DNA of 64,000 nt from Telopea speciosissima (GCF_018873765.1 NC_057917.1:55982464-56046463); one strand, 5' to 3'. Counted from the stretch's first letter, positions 46,396 through 59,520 are shown. The notes: a model not told the origin generated them from the sequence alone. Program-made: numbers and translations.

Positions 46396-49300
46396 TCAGA
46401 AAGATTGCTGGGAGTTGAACATCATTGATAATTTCTTCCAGTCCCAGGACTCCATTTCTGGTGACATGACAAAGGCACCAACGGCCAATGCAATGGCTGC
46501 AAACACCATGCTCTTCATGCATCCATGCCCATGCGAAAGTCTTCCCAATAACACCTTACAATACTTGTCTGCCTCATTGATGGAGGCTTGAGCGTGAGCA
46601 TCATCTCCACTAGCCAATGCTTTCTCATTCTATAAGACAATCAAGACGAAACGAATCAACTTCAAGAAGTACTTTTATCTGTTAATCTACAATGCATCAT
46701 CCATCAATAAGTATCCTCTGATGTGCAAGAGAATAAAAATGGAATCATGGTAAATCATCATAACACTAATGTACCTTCTGTCTGAAACTTTTGACAGTTT
46801 CCTTCAGAGGGTCAAGAGAGGAGTGTTTAACAGAATGCAGCTTCCATTCATCGGTCAGCTTTTTCAAAACATTAACACTGGCTTCAATATTATCCAGGTA
46901 GATCTTGTCCTGTTCCCACCATCGATTGTACCAAGTAAAGGTCAAACTGATGATATCGAAGTAAAGAAGAGATAAAAAGACTGTCTCCTACATGTAGAAC
47001 TGCCAGTATAAATATTAGAATTCCTTACCCATTGCTTGTAACAATCAGGGTTTTCAGTCAAGCAACAGATGAAAATGCCAGTAGCTTCTTTGGATAATTC
47101 TGGGATGCCTGCAAAGCAGTTTCTTATCTCAATCCTCACACTCAGATGTATGCTCTAACCTCATTACTGTCTAAATAAGAGGGCCACAGAAGAATATGAA
47201 AGAAAAAGTAAATATAAAACAATGCAGTTTCATGTGCACACTTACTTTCACCTGCTGCTTGGACTGCAAAGTTCAATGTTTGCTGAGAAACTTGCTTCAT
47301 TGCCTTACTTCCAGAGACACCAGAAAGTGCAAGTTCTTTCAGAGTGGGATATATTGCCTCAAACCTTTCGGTGGCCTACACAAAAAACCTACATTGAAAA
47401 GACTGCCTAGGGCCCTGACTGTATAATAGTGAGCATCATATTGGATATTTTAAGACATTCCAAGGATACTGCCCTAATAATACCGACCTTGATTCGAGCT
47501 GATGGAACAGGGAAAGTAATTCGCATCAACTGTTCAAGAGCTGAAGGTGGCACCAGCCGCTCCCCCTTTCTGGCAACACCATTCAGTAACATAGGCCGAG
47601 CTTTTGGCAAAGACAAAATTCTGTAGCCAAAAAACACAACAAAATTACAAATCTAACAAAAACAAAATTACGTATGAGAAGGACAGAAAGTTATTCAAAT
47701 TTCCAACGTGTCCCAACCTCTCCACTAACTGCAAAATCAAGTCCCTAGACTGTGGATTACAACTTGATTTGCCAGTGACCATAGGCAAGAGGTTATGCAC
47801 CCATGAATACATCCCTACAACCAGGTCTCCTTGGGAGGCCTACACAAGCCAGATTTATCATAAGCAAAGTAAAGTTATTTGCTTTTCTTCAAAAGATTCC
47901 AACAGATGTATTCAATAATCTAATCTTACCTGAGCAAGTAACCAGATGATAACTGGAAATTTATCTTGTCCTTGATATTTAGAATTTTCCCTCAAGATTG
48001 GCAATACACTAATTAAAATATCAGGTTTTCGGCGCAATACCATTGCTAAAACCACAAAAATTGCAACCTGCAATTCAAAATAACAATTACAGGTCACCAC
48101 ATGTAAATGATTTCATGGTCGGAGCAATAGATTTGTGAGTAAATTCTCTGCAGAATGCAAAATAAAGGAAGATGAAGACCCACAAGGTATTCACATCACA
48201 TATTGTACGCAAATTCAAGACAGATATTCAACCAGCTTTTTTCTACACACCTACACAGAGAAGGGGAGAGAGCGAGAGATTACCATCATAGTTTTTGGGA
48301 TGGACTTCAATAATGCACCAAAAAGGCACAGTAGCTGTTAGGCATAATCAAATATTACTGTTGTCTCACATCCCAAGGCGATCGTGAACAATAATGGCAT
48401 ACAAACCCTTCTCTCAATGGATAACAATAGGTAATTATTGTTACACATTTAGGGCCTCGCATTGGCCTCAGCTAGTCCTAACTAAAAGTCCAGCCCTTGT
48501 ATATAAATGTGGTCCTAGTCTGAATAGCACATAAATTGCCAGCATGAAATCATGCACTTATATATAACAAAAATTAATTATGTACATAAATTATAAATAA
48601 TAAGCATCCGAAGTCCAGGCTGACCCAAACCAACCTGTACAAGTGCAAGCTAATTAGGACTGAGTAGTTTGGACAAAAAGAACGCCTAGATCAGACAGAG
48701 GCTTGAGGCTTCAGATTCAAGGACTGGACTGGGTCTACCAAGACAGACTGCCCATGTGCAGCCCTATCCAGATCTAACCCCATGAATCTAAAGGGCAATT
48801 AAGGGAAGGAAGTTGTACTGTAATAGGTCTTGACAAGTAAGCATGAGGTTGACATATTTCTTGAAATTTTTTTCCATGGAATGGATGAAGAGCAAGGTAA
48901 GATATGTGCCACACATCTATGAGTAGGTGAAGCAACATGGCAATACGAAAGGTATGCTCCAGTGAACAAACATTAGACAACAGCAGCCTTTGCCATATTC
49001 ACAGTACAATAATTTAATCGACGTAGATCACTTCCCTGAAAAGTATTTTCAAGAAGGCATACTCGGAAGAAAGATAAGGATTTCTCCAACTCAACTCTAA
49101 CTTATCCCAACTATCTCTGTTCAACTAAAATTTGGGGTTTTCTTATTAAAATCTTAAAATTGGGAACATAACAGTAGTTTTGCATCAAAATATTTTTTTG
49201 GGAGCTAAGTTCTACATCTAAATACGACAAAAAAAGGTAGTTTTGCTCAACATATGCATAGATCAATCTTTACCTTGGCTAGGAAAGTATGAGAGGCATT

Positions 49301-52300
49301 AAATACATGCAAAAGCTTTTGTATCACATCCAACAGATGCATTCCTAAATGTAAGCTTTCAATAGGTCTAAACAAGGGAACTTAAGTCCTCCAATTTTTT
49401 TTTCACTTTGCCCCATTCTCCAGGGTATTGGTTGACTATAACATACATTTCTACAGGAAAAACTTGTTCAAGGATGACCTAACCTGATAATACCCCTCTG
49501 CCACCATTGACAATTGAGCATTGTCTCTCCTTAACACAAGATGGAGCTTCATTTGTCAAGCCTATCAACATAGATCAATCTTTTTCTTTAGGCGGTGCAA
49601 GTGTAAGTGTAAGTTGTTTGTAGTCCTATGGAAACGTTAGATCTAAGCCTTGAAAAGATTTGAAGAAAAGCTCCAAGTTCAAACTGGTTTAGGTAAAATT
49701 TCAGTTGTGGTTTGAATCTAATTCATACTTACATCTTCATTGTGATGGTTCAAATATAATGCTGTTGAATTTCAAGCAGCATTAAGTTTGATTCTCCAAC
49801 ATCTTAACAGGAGGTGTTCAGGTGGCTACAAGTAGGAGAAACAAGATCCAAAAGTATCCCATAATACTTGTAATTGGCAGCTCTTTCTTTAATTGTTCTT
49901 TATACCAAATGAAAAGTTTATGAAACGAAAGAAAGAAATTACAGGGGAAGACTCATACAGGAACTCATAGAACAGAGCCCTATACAACATCCATTATAAT
50001 GCCTCCAGCAAATTGTAATGAACAAAAAATGTAGTTCTTTATCAAATTGAAGAATCCAAACACCAAAAGCATTTATCATAATTAAATCTGAAGCACCAGA
50101 AAAAGAGGGACCAATAAGGAGTTGTAAAAGCATACTTAATTAATAATGGATACATAGACCAATAGTGTACACAAGATCTAGTTTTCCAACATGACCAGGG
50201 CAATAGATCCATTCTGTACAATACCACATTTGCCTTCATAGTTTTAAGGAGCACCAACTGATCAGTAGGATGATCAGAAAGTATCAGATGAGAAAATCAG
50301 ATTATCCAATCCATGATATATAGTAGATCAGCTTAACAGTACCAATATTGGGCCTTTTTCTCCATTTGGATTGTCCAAACTCCAAACCAGTCTGGTTCAA
50401 TAGCTCTGGTATGATCCAGGTTCCAACCAATCTTTAAACCCTTGCTTGACTCAGTTTGCCAACAAAAGGACAAGAATACTACCCTAATACATTAGTGCGT
50501 ACACTGTGAGAAAGGATCTCAATAATTTCAGCCAGAAGAATTCAGAAGTGATTGATCAAGTATATAAACCTGGAACAAACTAAGAAAGCTATCAAGTGCT
50601 CCATAAACCCAATGAAGAACCTAGAGACCTTTTTTTTTCTGAAAGTCTGGGCACCAGTTCATGTCACCTTTGTCATGTTTTAGGTCACAGCTTGATTTTG
50701 CAGGGTTACTTATCAAAAAGAAAGGAGGAAAACCAATGGATGAGAAGAATCTTGCTTCCAATACCCCTCTAACTACACTGCAGTTCCTTCATATGCACTT
50801 TTTCAATAGTTGACATAGTTGACGTAAATGGCAAAATACAAAGAAGGCATCAGAACAGTCATATAGTGCTAAAATTTACCTGAGCCTTAGATGGAGCCTG
50901 ATGAGCCACCTTCTTGGAGCCCTTAGCAGGACCTTGGTGAATTGCTAGGTCAGCTAAAATGCTATCCAATGACCACAAAACGAAGACACCAAGAGCATCA
51001 GAAGATCGTTGGTTGATCCAGTCAGTTGATGTCTTATAAACAGCCTCAGAAATGTGAGAGAGTGGTATCTGTCAAAAATAAATTAGCTAGTTGAGTTTAC
51101 AGAGTGAGCAAACAATGTATGAAAATACCATACATAGCACACAGAAAATAAATAGGGAAAAAAATTATAAGCTGTAATAGCCTAATAGGACAGTTAAAAC
51201 AAGAAAATAATCCACAAAACATGAGAATCCAGATGATGCTAGTTTTATAGTTTAGTAGAATCCAGAAGGTAGACATCAGACGTCAGTTCCTACCAACAAA
51301 GAACTTTCATGGAACTAAGAAGAAGGGGATCTATAATCTTCAAAAAATCTAAACATCATGAGAGAGAGAGAGAGAGTAGCTCAAGGAACATAAACATGCA
51401 ATCCTCTCTATATGAGACCTGAATATCATATTCTAATAGAAAAATAGGATGACAAACCAATTAAACCAAGATATGCAAATGAATATGTGGAGAGGTGGTC
51501 ATGAATTAGTGTCTAACGATATGATAATCCAGGTTGCAGCACACTAGGTCTGGGAATGAATGGCAAAACAAATGAAATACAAAAAGCGATGTGGAGGATA
51601 ATAAATAAAATCCTTGTAGTAACTACAATAGATAGATGATATAACTGGAGGAAATATCAAGATTGGAAACTGCATATCACATTTAGCCGAATTAAAGACC
51701 TTTTCAAATTGTACGATGGAGCCTGCATGGATTCTTTCGATAAAAACTGCCACAACAAAGAGAGGGAGAAAGAGAGAAATCGTAGCAGCAAGCACGCACA
51801 AAAAACCTTCAATTATTATTATTCGCTTCTCACCGGCAGAAGGCATCCGACATTCCATGCCTAAGAATCCTAAATTGCCCAGGATTTATTATGGCCAAAT
51901 CATTAGCAACTCGTCGGAAAAGGGGGGAAATAACTTACATCGACGATCTTTGCAACCGGAGACTCCTTGAAAATCTTCGTCCACGGGAACTGGGCTGCGC
52001 TCACACCAGAGAAGGCGCGACCGAAGTAATCAGCAAAACGCATCAGCTGGATATCCTGCTGTGATTCATACGATGCCTAAACAAGGAATAAAAAAAAAAA
52101 CAAATTAAATATTTTCAATTAGTATCATAATTCAATCTACATCCCCGGGGGTGACGGAGAACAGATCCGACAAGAAGAAATAAAATTAAGAAAAAAAAAG
52201 CTGAAAATTAAAAACTTACTGTAACATCAATGAGGTAGGCGTTGAGATGAGAAGCATCAATCTTGGAAGCTGCATCGGCCACAGTAATCTTGGGCGCCTT

Positions 52301-52699
52301 AGGCTTCTTCTGCTTAGGCTTCTTAACCTCAGCAGTCCCATTCTCCACAACACCGGATGCTTCAACATCGCTATCGTCCCCATCATCATCAGAATAATGT
52401 TTCGATCTGGGAATAGCCGCGGCCACAGAAGCAGCAGCAGCGATCTTCTGAGCTTCTAGGGCTCTGCGGCGTTCTTCGGATTTTTGTTCGAGAGACTGAA
52501 AAACGTTAATCTTGTCGCCTCCTGCGGATCCATTCATACGGAATTTGCCGAGATCGGAACCTGCATCTGAGTTCTTCGCCAAGTTCTTTCTCTGGCGTTT
52601 CGCATAGGTGACCTTCTGCCATCCATGGATATTGTTGCCGGTACTGTATTCATCTTCTTCGTGAAGAGCTGATTCAAGAGATATGGGCTTCTCGTCCAT
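46396..52699 (-). CDS. TMEM214-like protein (DUF2359), ten exons, intact
   Basis: Exons on the minus strand: 52699-52220, 52076-51939, 51068-50880, 48067-47930, 47839-47718, 47620-47488, 47375-47246, 47108-47029, 46909-46775 and 46629-46396. All junctions are GT-AG and in phase, giving 592 residues with no lesion. The N-terminus is acidic and basic (MDEKPISLESALHEEDEYS, then GWQKVTYAKRQRK). A Lys/Pro-rich linker follows, then the DUF2359 core (YFGRAFSGVSAAQFPWTKIF, then DWINQRSSDALGVFVLWSLD). A hydrophobic stretch VAIFVVLAMVL is encoded in exon 4, and one clear membrane segment lies near the C-terminus (MVFAAIALAVGAFVMSP). TMEM214 proteins are ER-membrane proteins; the plant members (At1g23170/At1g70770 type) are little studied. 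The third intron is 2.8 kb. Confidence 0.93.
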
Positions 52700-52962
52700 G
52701 AGTGTCTCTGTCTCTCTCCCGTTCTCTCTCGGGTTTAGCTTTTTCTCCCTTTTTTTCTTTTTCTCTGTTCTGCTTCTTCTTCTTCTTATCGTTCGCTTCG
52801 AGCGATCACAGACAAGACCACGGAGAGGAGAGGTTTGAGAGGGAAGTAAGGAGGGAGAGAAGAGAAGAACGACAAGGGAGGGGTTGGATTTGAGAAGGAA
52901 TAGGAGCAGGGGGCCTTTGTCGTAGCCTCGCGAGAGTGGGACAGGAGGATTTTAATTTTGGT

Positions 52963-52971
52963 GTTTATATA
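52963..52971 (-). promoter_or_regulatory. Probable TATA box of the TMEM214-like gene
   Basis: The minus strand reads CTATATAAACACC about 265 bases upstream of the start codon. The transcribed leader between is pyrimidine/purine-biased (CT-rich on the coding strand around 52700-52800), a common plant 5' UTR feature. Confidence 0.5.
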
Positions 52972-53038
52972 GATTTTGACCATTCCTATTTCATAGAATT
53001 ACGAGATTACCTAAAATCATTTATAGAGACGGGACCCA

Positions 53039-53087
53039 CCAGATTATTTTTTTTTGTTTTGGGTGAACCTTTAATGCTCCAGATTAT
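53039..53087 (-). mobile_element. Candidate tiny LINE-tail insertion
   Basis: CCAGATTAT occurs at 53039-53047 and 53079-53087 around a 31-bp insert. On the minus strand the insert ends 'ggttcacccaaaacaaaaaa', like the 3' end of the LINE at 2239-3730 ('ttcacccaaaaaaaaa'). The duplication is only nine bases, so this is the weaker member of the group. Confidence 0.45.
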
Positions 53088-53786
53088 CTTTGATTCTTTT
53101 CCTTTATCCATTTATCAAGGAATATCTTCCTTAGATTAAAACTGTTGGATTGGTATCTTTAATCCAAGAATTACTTGAAGTTTCAATACCACAGGAGATA
53201 GAAACCCTAGATTCGAATCTGATGGATGATAATGGTTATAGGCTACAATGGTTTTTTGGTATTGGGTTCCATGGGATCATAGCCTTACAATTTTGACCTT
53301 TGGTTCAAAATCCTTTCTTGACTATTCTTACCGAAGTCAAAGGGATAGGTTTTCCGATTTCAGAATAGGAGATGAATGGCAGTTCTGGTGAATAAGATGG
53401 AGAAGGGAGGTTAAAGTAGTAGACGCATATCTGGTGACGGGTGGAAAGGGGCAGCCGTGAATCAAGCCCGGATGGAGCAAAATAGCAGATCCGATAAAAA
53501 CGAGGATCTTTCTACCAAAGGGTCATACATACGGCCTCATACGATGGGCGCATGGGGTCCACAGACTTGCCTTTTCCTCCTCGTGTCGTGTCACTGTATT
53601 TAATTCCATAATGTATTTGGTAAAATGTCTTTAATTTTACAATAACTCATTGTAGGTGGGAGTTTAGGAAGTTTGTTTACTTTATTACCCATGAAATAAA
53701 AAAGGGCAGTATCTTTAATGCACACCTCAAAAACATAAAGGAATTCTATCCAAAATAATAATGCAGATAAAGGAAGTAGTTTTATG

Positions 53787-54216
53787 TAGGGTTGTAAATG
53801 GATAACCAAAAATCCGAATTCGATCCGCATCTGTATCTGTTTAGGGGCATCCGTATTCGTTTAGAGATATTCGAAAAAAAATCCGAATACTCTGATAGAA
53901 ATATGAATCCGAATACTTAATTATAAAAAATTAAGTAAATAACGATCTTTGGGGTTTTTTAAGATTCAATAGATTCTAGAATATGAGGAAAAGAGAATCA
54001 TGATCTAAAACTATGGATTGAGAGTGAATTGTATCCACTAGGGGGAGGAAGGTTCGAGTTACACAAGGCAGAGGTGTAAACGGATGGCCGAAAATCCAAA
54101 TTCGATCTGCATCCGTATCCATCCGAATCCGTTTAGAGGTATCCGTATTCGACCAGATCAAAATCCAATTACATCCGATCCGTATCCGAGCTGAATCCGA
54201 TCCGTTTATAGGCCTA
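53787..54216. mobile_element. hAT-like MITE with 8-bp target duplication
   Basis: A perfect GTTTTATG lies at 53779-53786 and 54217-54224. Termini are TAGGGTTGTAAATGGAT and, inverted, TAGGCCTATAAACGGAT (13 of 17 match). An 8-bp duplication with a TA-start inverted repeat is typical of hAT. The inside contains many 'atccgtatccgaat' words and a second terminus-like start near 54067 ('aggtgtaaacggat'), so it may be a nested or internally duplicated copy. There is no transposase. Confidence 0.8.
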
Positions 54217-54228
54217 GTTTTATGTCAT

Positions 54229-54356
54229 GGAGTGTGACCTACGCCATCACTCCCATGTGTCTATCTCTCTCCTCCTCAAAACAAAGGGGCAGAAGTATCT
54301 TTTCATATGGGGAGGAGAGAAATAGACTCATGGAGTGTTGGCGTAGGCCACACTCC
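54229..54356. mobile_element. Fold-back element, 47-bp arms
   Basis: Left arm 54229-54275 and right arm 54311-54356 are inverted copies differing at about five positions, with a 35-bp spacer. It could form a long hairpin. It starts four bases after the right duplication of the hAT-like MITE. No clear target duplication of its own. Confidence 0.75.
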
Positions 54357-54426
54357 CGTATAGAGTTCTTTTCCCCTAAAGGTAAATTATAAGATTATAC
54401 ACTAATGGGTTTGGAATTACAAAATT

Positions 54427-54518
54427 GGGAGAAAGAACGCTACTATGGGATACTCGCCTGCCTGTGTCTAGGTGCAGGGATAGTGCACTGAACGCACCTA
54501 GGTAGCATCGTCTTTCAC
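54427..54518. mobile_element. Mutator-like MITE, 92 bp
   Basis: A perfect 9-bp duplication TACAAAATT lies at 54418-54426 and 54519-54527. The left end GGGAGAAAGAACGCTAC and the inverted right end GTGAAAGACGATGCTAC are related to the ends of 56511-56609. The 9-bp duplication fits the Mutator superfamily. Confidence 0.75.
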
Positions 54519-55154
54519 TACAAAATTATACATTTATTGTTTTAGATAACATACTTTCTAAATCACCACCTACAACAAGCCGAAAAAGGAGCATGGATCC
54601 TACACCTAGACACAGACTCCCATAGAATGACCACCCCACCTGATGATTATGCGCACGTTTTCATTGGACCCCTAACACAAGACCGTTCCCTAAGAGAAAA
54701 CTCTCCCCCAAATAATAATAATAATTAGGAAACACCACCAAGTATAGATCTTTTTCCCTAATAATAATAAGAAGAAGAAGAATTAAAAAGGAAAGGATTC
54801 CTCACAACTTCAATGCAAGGAGGAAAATGCACCCCAAACCAATAGACATTCTGAAAAAGTATCATTCATATGAGACCCACATATTAAGAGTAGGAAGGAG
54901 AAAGAAAGAAAAAGAAAAAAAAAAACTCGTGTGAGAAAATTTGGACTTTTGTGTTCTTCATAATATTTTCATATAATAAGGTGAGTTACTTTTGTCACAA
55001 AGATTTGTTATTTTTTCAAACACCACAATGCATGTATTTAGTTATGTAGACAAATGTTGTTTCAAATCTGACCGTTGGATTGGGAGAACATGGTTTAAAG
55101 TAGCAGTGTGTCGAATTCCATAGTCTATCAACTTTCATAGTCTAATTTGATCAA

Positions 55155-55720
55155 AGGAAAAACACGTTGCTTGGTTGTGTGGCTCCTGTGCCCAGCTATA
55201 AGAGCTAGCAAAATTACCGTTCCACCCCTATGAAATAAAAAATATCATCCATGTTGATGCCTCTGGTGGCTGTCGTTGGCCCCCACATTGGTACAAGGAG
55301 ACGCAACTAAGCAGCCCTTTAATCAAAATACCTTGTTTGTATCAGCATGCATCATGTGTAGGTCCATGCATGTGTACCAATACTCTAAAGAATACTTTGC
55401 ATTCTCCCAATTTTGAGTGGAGCAGACGGTTTAGATTAACAAAATCATATAATGGATGTTTTAATTTGTTTTGTAATTTTCAGAAATGTCACAATCCTTT
55501 GTTACATGAATAACTACCTAATAATAATTATTTGGACAAGAGATTAAAGTTTGGTCATATAGCGCCTATACCAGTACGGGGTCAATAAAAGTGCACGCAA
55601 GGGCATCAACATAGATATGAATTTTTAATTTCATGAGGGTAGGATGGTACTTTCACATGCTCCTATGTTTGGACGCAGGCCACGCGAACAAGTAGCACTC
55701 TTTTACCCTAATTATTTTAC
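55155..55720. mobile_element. Possible longer member of the same MITE family
   Basis: The left end near 55160 ('acgttgcttggttgtgtggc') and the inverted right end near 55715 ('gtgctacttgttcgcgtggc') match each other and the 'aacgctacttggtcgtgtg' words at 56305 and 56520. I could not find a matching target duplication. Confidence 0.45.
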
Positions 55721-56510
55721 TTAATAGTAGCATTTTCAGAAGTATCTAGAGCTGTACTTGTTTCCATAATTCCATTGAGGTTATTGATATACTGTATTTT
55801 GGTAATTGTATAGGAGGAACCAGTCAATTTGTTTTTTTTTTTTTGCTTTCATTTCATAGAAAGTATTAATTATAGGATGATGTGCTTTCTAGAAGATGCT
55901 ATGAGTTATGTATTACAAGTTGGTAATATAATAATTTGCATTTATATTTTTCCTTTTTTAGAAAAGTAATTTTAATTCCTCACATTGATTCATGAAATTT
56001 TGGAGGTCAGTTGGCTAAGTTCACAATGTTTAGTTGGTGTTTTTCATGAAAGTGATATGCATGATCTATGACCTATTGCATCTATGTGGTAAATTGATTA
56101 TCCCTCGTTTTATTCATCCTTTTTTTTTTTTTTTAAATTATGGGTGAAAAAGTATCTTTAAATTAATTTGAAAACTTGTTTTTTTTAGTAGAAAATTTGA
56201 AAGCTACTTACCATAATATTATTCTAAAGATTTGTCATTGTCTTGTACGTTTTTCAAGTACATATATAGAAAATAAAATGAAAGAGTAACTATAGGGAAA
56301 AGAACGCTACTTGGTCGTGTGACCAGCGTGGCTTCTGCGCTTAGATATAGTACTGTCTTGTCCCCATGGAAAGTACTACCCTGCCTCCATGGAAAGGCAA
56401 AAATCCGGCCCAAGTCAATACTTGTGCGTGCACTCCCATTGGCCAATGTGCATGTGCAGGCTCTAGAGTCTTAGACAACATTCTCTTGCTCATAACTATA
56501 TTATATTTAA

Positions 56511-56609
56511 GGGCGAGAGAACGCTAACTAGTCGTGTGCAGTACACAACTTCTACACCCAGACACAAGACCCACGTGTCAAATGTGACTAGATAGCGTTA
56601 TTTTTCCTC
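56511..56609. mobile_element. Mutator-like MITE, 99 bp
   Basis: A perfect 9-bp duplication TATATTTAA lies at 56502-56510 and 56610-56618. The inner ends AACGCTAACTAGTC and, inverted, AACGCTATCTAGTC match at 13 of 14 positions. No coding capacity. Confidence 0.85.
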
Positions 56610-57329
56610 TATATTTAAAGAGAGAAAAAAGTAAAATTAAAACTTTTTTTTTTATTGAGTATGGTAACAATAATACTTTCCCTTAATTATTTTAGGTAGA
56701 TCATAATCCAATTTGCTATATTGACAATCCATTTTCTTACTAATCCGCGATGACTCGAAGATGCAATAATTGATTAGGCTAATTGTTCTAGTGATAGTTA
56801 TATGCTAAATATGATATAACTAAAAGGGGTAAAATGGGTAATGATTCTTTATGTGGCCCACTTGGAAATCAATCTCTTAGTGGATCCTCAATATCTACCA
56901 CTTGGTAGTTTAAATGAAATCCAAATTTTGTAATAGGTAGATTCCAATGTCACCTGCTTACATATAAGTGTCATCCCAATCATAAATTCCCAAGTAGCAT
57001 GATAGTGTTTTTGGAAATTCAAGACAATGGGAGAATATACAATATCAGTCGATGTAATGGTAGACATCTATGGATATACACGGGGATGAATGCAAATAAT
57101 AAGAGCATATTTGATTGATTTAGATTTTGAAGTTTGGCACATGGTCAATCTATTCCATTTCCTAAATATCCAATGGTCAAAATTGTCATATTATTCATGT
57201 TGTAAAAATGAAGAATTGGCTACGAGAGCACTTCCACGTAGTGACTTAGACAAATGTTTACCAACGAAAAACAAGTCTTAGCTCATCCATCATTCGCCAA
57301 GGTGAGTGAGCTAATCCTAGGTGATACAT

Positions 57330-58400
57330 GAAATTCTTCTCTTATTAAGTTTTATGTTTCCATCATCGATTTCTAAGGAAATTTTGAAGATTCCTACTAT
57401 GTCTACTTCCTTATTAGAAAATTGGATTTGTGTTTTAATTAGTCTGGTAAGCTTACTATTTAGGAAGTAGTCAAACATATTATAAGAACAAATGGTATTT
57501 TTAATGATTCTATTGGGCATATTGGATTATGGAAATATGTTTGGGATTTATCTATTCATCCAAAGTTTAAAATGTTTTTGTAGAAGATGTTACAGAAAGT
57601 TCTTTATACAAAAGTTCATGTTACTAAGTTTATGTCTATTGATGATCTCTGCTTTTTTTTTTTTTTTTTTTGGGATAAGAAATGAAAGAAAATCAGATAG
57701 ACATATTATGTTATCTCATGATTTTAGTAAGTATATTTGGGCAGCAGGTCTATTAGGGTTGTGAATTGAATATTTGATTAGCTTATCTTTGATTCAGGTT
57801 TTTTTTTTGGCAGGAAACTTATCTTTGATTCAGTTATTCTATGATTTTGTTGAGTTTCCTTACTTAGATGGATCTCAGATTTAAACTCTTGTCACAATTA
57901 ATGCTATTACTTTTTATTTTTTATGGTATACTAGAAATCATTTGGTGTTCCAACAACTCATTCCTAATCCATATAACACTCTTCAGTTAATCTCGTAGTA
58001 TATTCATAACTCTAATATTCTCTCATTTTCAAATACTAGTTATCCTCTTTGATTTCAAATACTGTTTATGAGTCTTTGATAGATGTTTCCATATTTTAGA
58101 GACACTAAGGAGTATCACATGTGGATCAATTGATCATTATTTGTGATGACAATTATGATTAAAAACAAAAAAACTAGAGAAGTTGGTTGTGCATCAGTCT
58201 TTCTTTTCAACTTTAAGTTATTTGTAGTTTTTACGAATTATGGATTTATAGGGAGTGTACAAGATGCGGAAATCAGAGAAAAAGACGAGAAGAGGTAGAT
58301 GTTTGGATTGCCCGCACAGAAGTGGTGTGTTGACTTACTCAGAAAACCAAGGAAGGATGGCCATTGGAACTTTCCGTCTTATTATCTGATGGTGTCAATA
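57330..58400 (+). pseudogene. Degenerate LINE ORF2 fragment
   Basis: Scattered phrases in shifting frames resemble the post-RT region of plant LINEs: 'W-K-Y-V-W-D-L-S-I-H-P-K' with 'F-L' near 57530-57575, 'E-R-K-S-D-R-H-I-M' near 57685, and 'LWYTRNHLVFQQ' near 57925, followed by a weak RNase H-like start near 58170. It is full of stops and a 19-T insertion. Ends are not definable. Confidence 0.5.
57782..57833 (-). mobile_element. Tiny LINE-tail insertion with 16-bp duplication
   Basis: CTTATCTTTGATTCAG is present perfectly at 57782-57797 and 57818-57833. The 20-bp insert reads, on the minus strand, TTTCCTGCCAAAAAAAAAAC, i.e. only a few bases of a LINE 3' end plus its A tail. Confidence 0.75.
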
Positions 58401-58442
58401 CTATGAACTCTTTCTTTACCAAAAAAATACTATGAACTCTTT
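58397..58442 (+). mobile_element. Tiny LINE-tail insertion with 17-bp duplication
   Basis: AATACTATGAACTCTTT is present perfectly at 58397-58413 and 58426-58442. The insert is just CTTTACCAAAAA. Confidence 0.75.
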
Positions 58443-58795
58443 TCAATCTATATATATATAAAGAAGCGGGACAGATGTATGCTAGTAATAGCTCATATAT
58501 TAGCTCAGCATGTTACATTGTTACATATAAAAAATAAAATTGTAATATCGATGATGTGTATTCATATTATTTAACTGAATGCAAGGTTTTTGGGTTTCTT
58601 TGTCAAAAAATAAGTAAATAATAATAATGATAAAAAAAAAAATCAAGCAAAAATTAACTTAATGTATAAGCAATTAAAATTATATTTATCGAATTATTTG
58701 TTATTTTTGATTGACACAACAAAGTTGCATATGTTGTCTGAAAAGCAAAAAATGTTCAAAATGCAAATGATGTATAAGCAAAAAATGTTCAACAT

Positions 58796-58875
58796 GGTGA
58801 TCTGAGTATTTTCAAATTTCAGGGGGTGATCTGAGTTTCGACCCATTTTCAGGGGGTGTTTCGTAAATTTCCCAA
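58796..58875 (-). repeat. Possible solo Mutator terminus
   Basis: Two 'cagggggtg' repeats spaced by about 30 bp and ending in 'gtaaatttccc' resemble, in reverse, the spaced 'acctcccctg' words at the left end of the Mutator element at 60779. No partner end was found. Confidence 0.3.
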
Positions 58876-59520
58876 AATAAAATGGTGCTCTACTTATCTA
58901 ACAATTGGATCTAAAGACTCAATCTCCACATTGCTCAAACATAGGTGACCATTCAAATAAGCTCATTAAAATATTTTATTGACTAGAAATAAAACTCATT
59001 GTATAATATTGCCTTGAGACTAGAAATTGCATGTGAATCTACTAGTTCTAAACTGATATTTTGGTCTTGTTATTAATTAAGTTTGAATTTGAACATAAGT
59101 TAACCAAGGTTGAGTAGATCATGTGATCAACCTTTTTTTTCCTTCTCTAGTTAGATGCAACGATCGGTTAAGTAGTTACACAATGATCACTTCGAAGGGA
59201 AAAGATTAAAATGAAGTATAATTAACAAAAGGAACTGTCTAAATGACATCTCTATAGGTGATTTAGAACTTACAGCTTATTTTAATTGTTTCTTGTCTTA
59301 TTCGTAAAAGTTTATAAAGTAAGGGGTAAAAAAGGGTTTTCAAAAAGTATTTGCAAGTGACATATCATTATATCATTGTCAAAAACTGTCATTGTCTTGC
59401 ACATTTTTCAAATACACATGTGATGATCGAATTGGCCTCATTGAAAAAAATTTGTACTATATTAAAAGGATAAAAATGTAAAGTTATAAATTATTTGATA
59501 GATTAAAAGGTGTCAATAAG

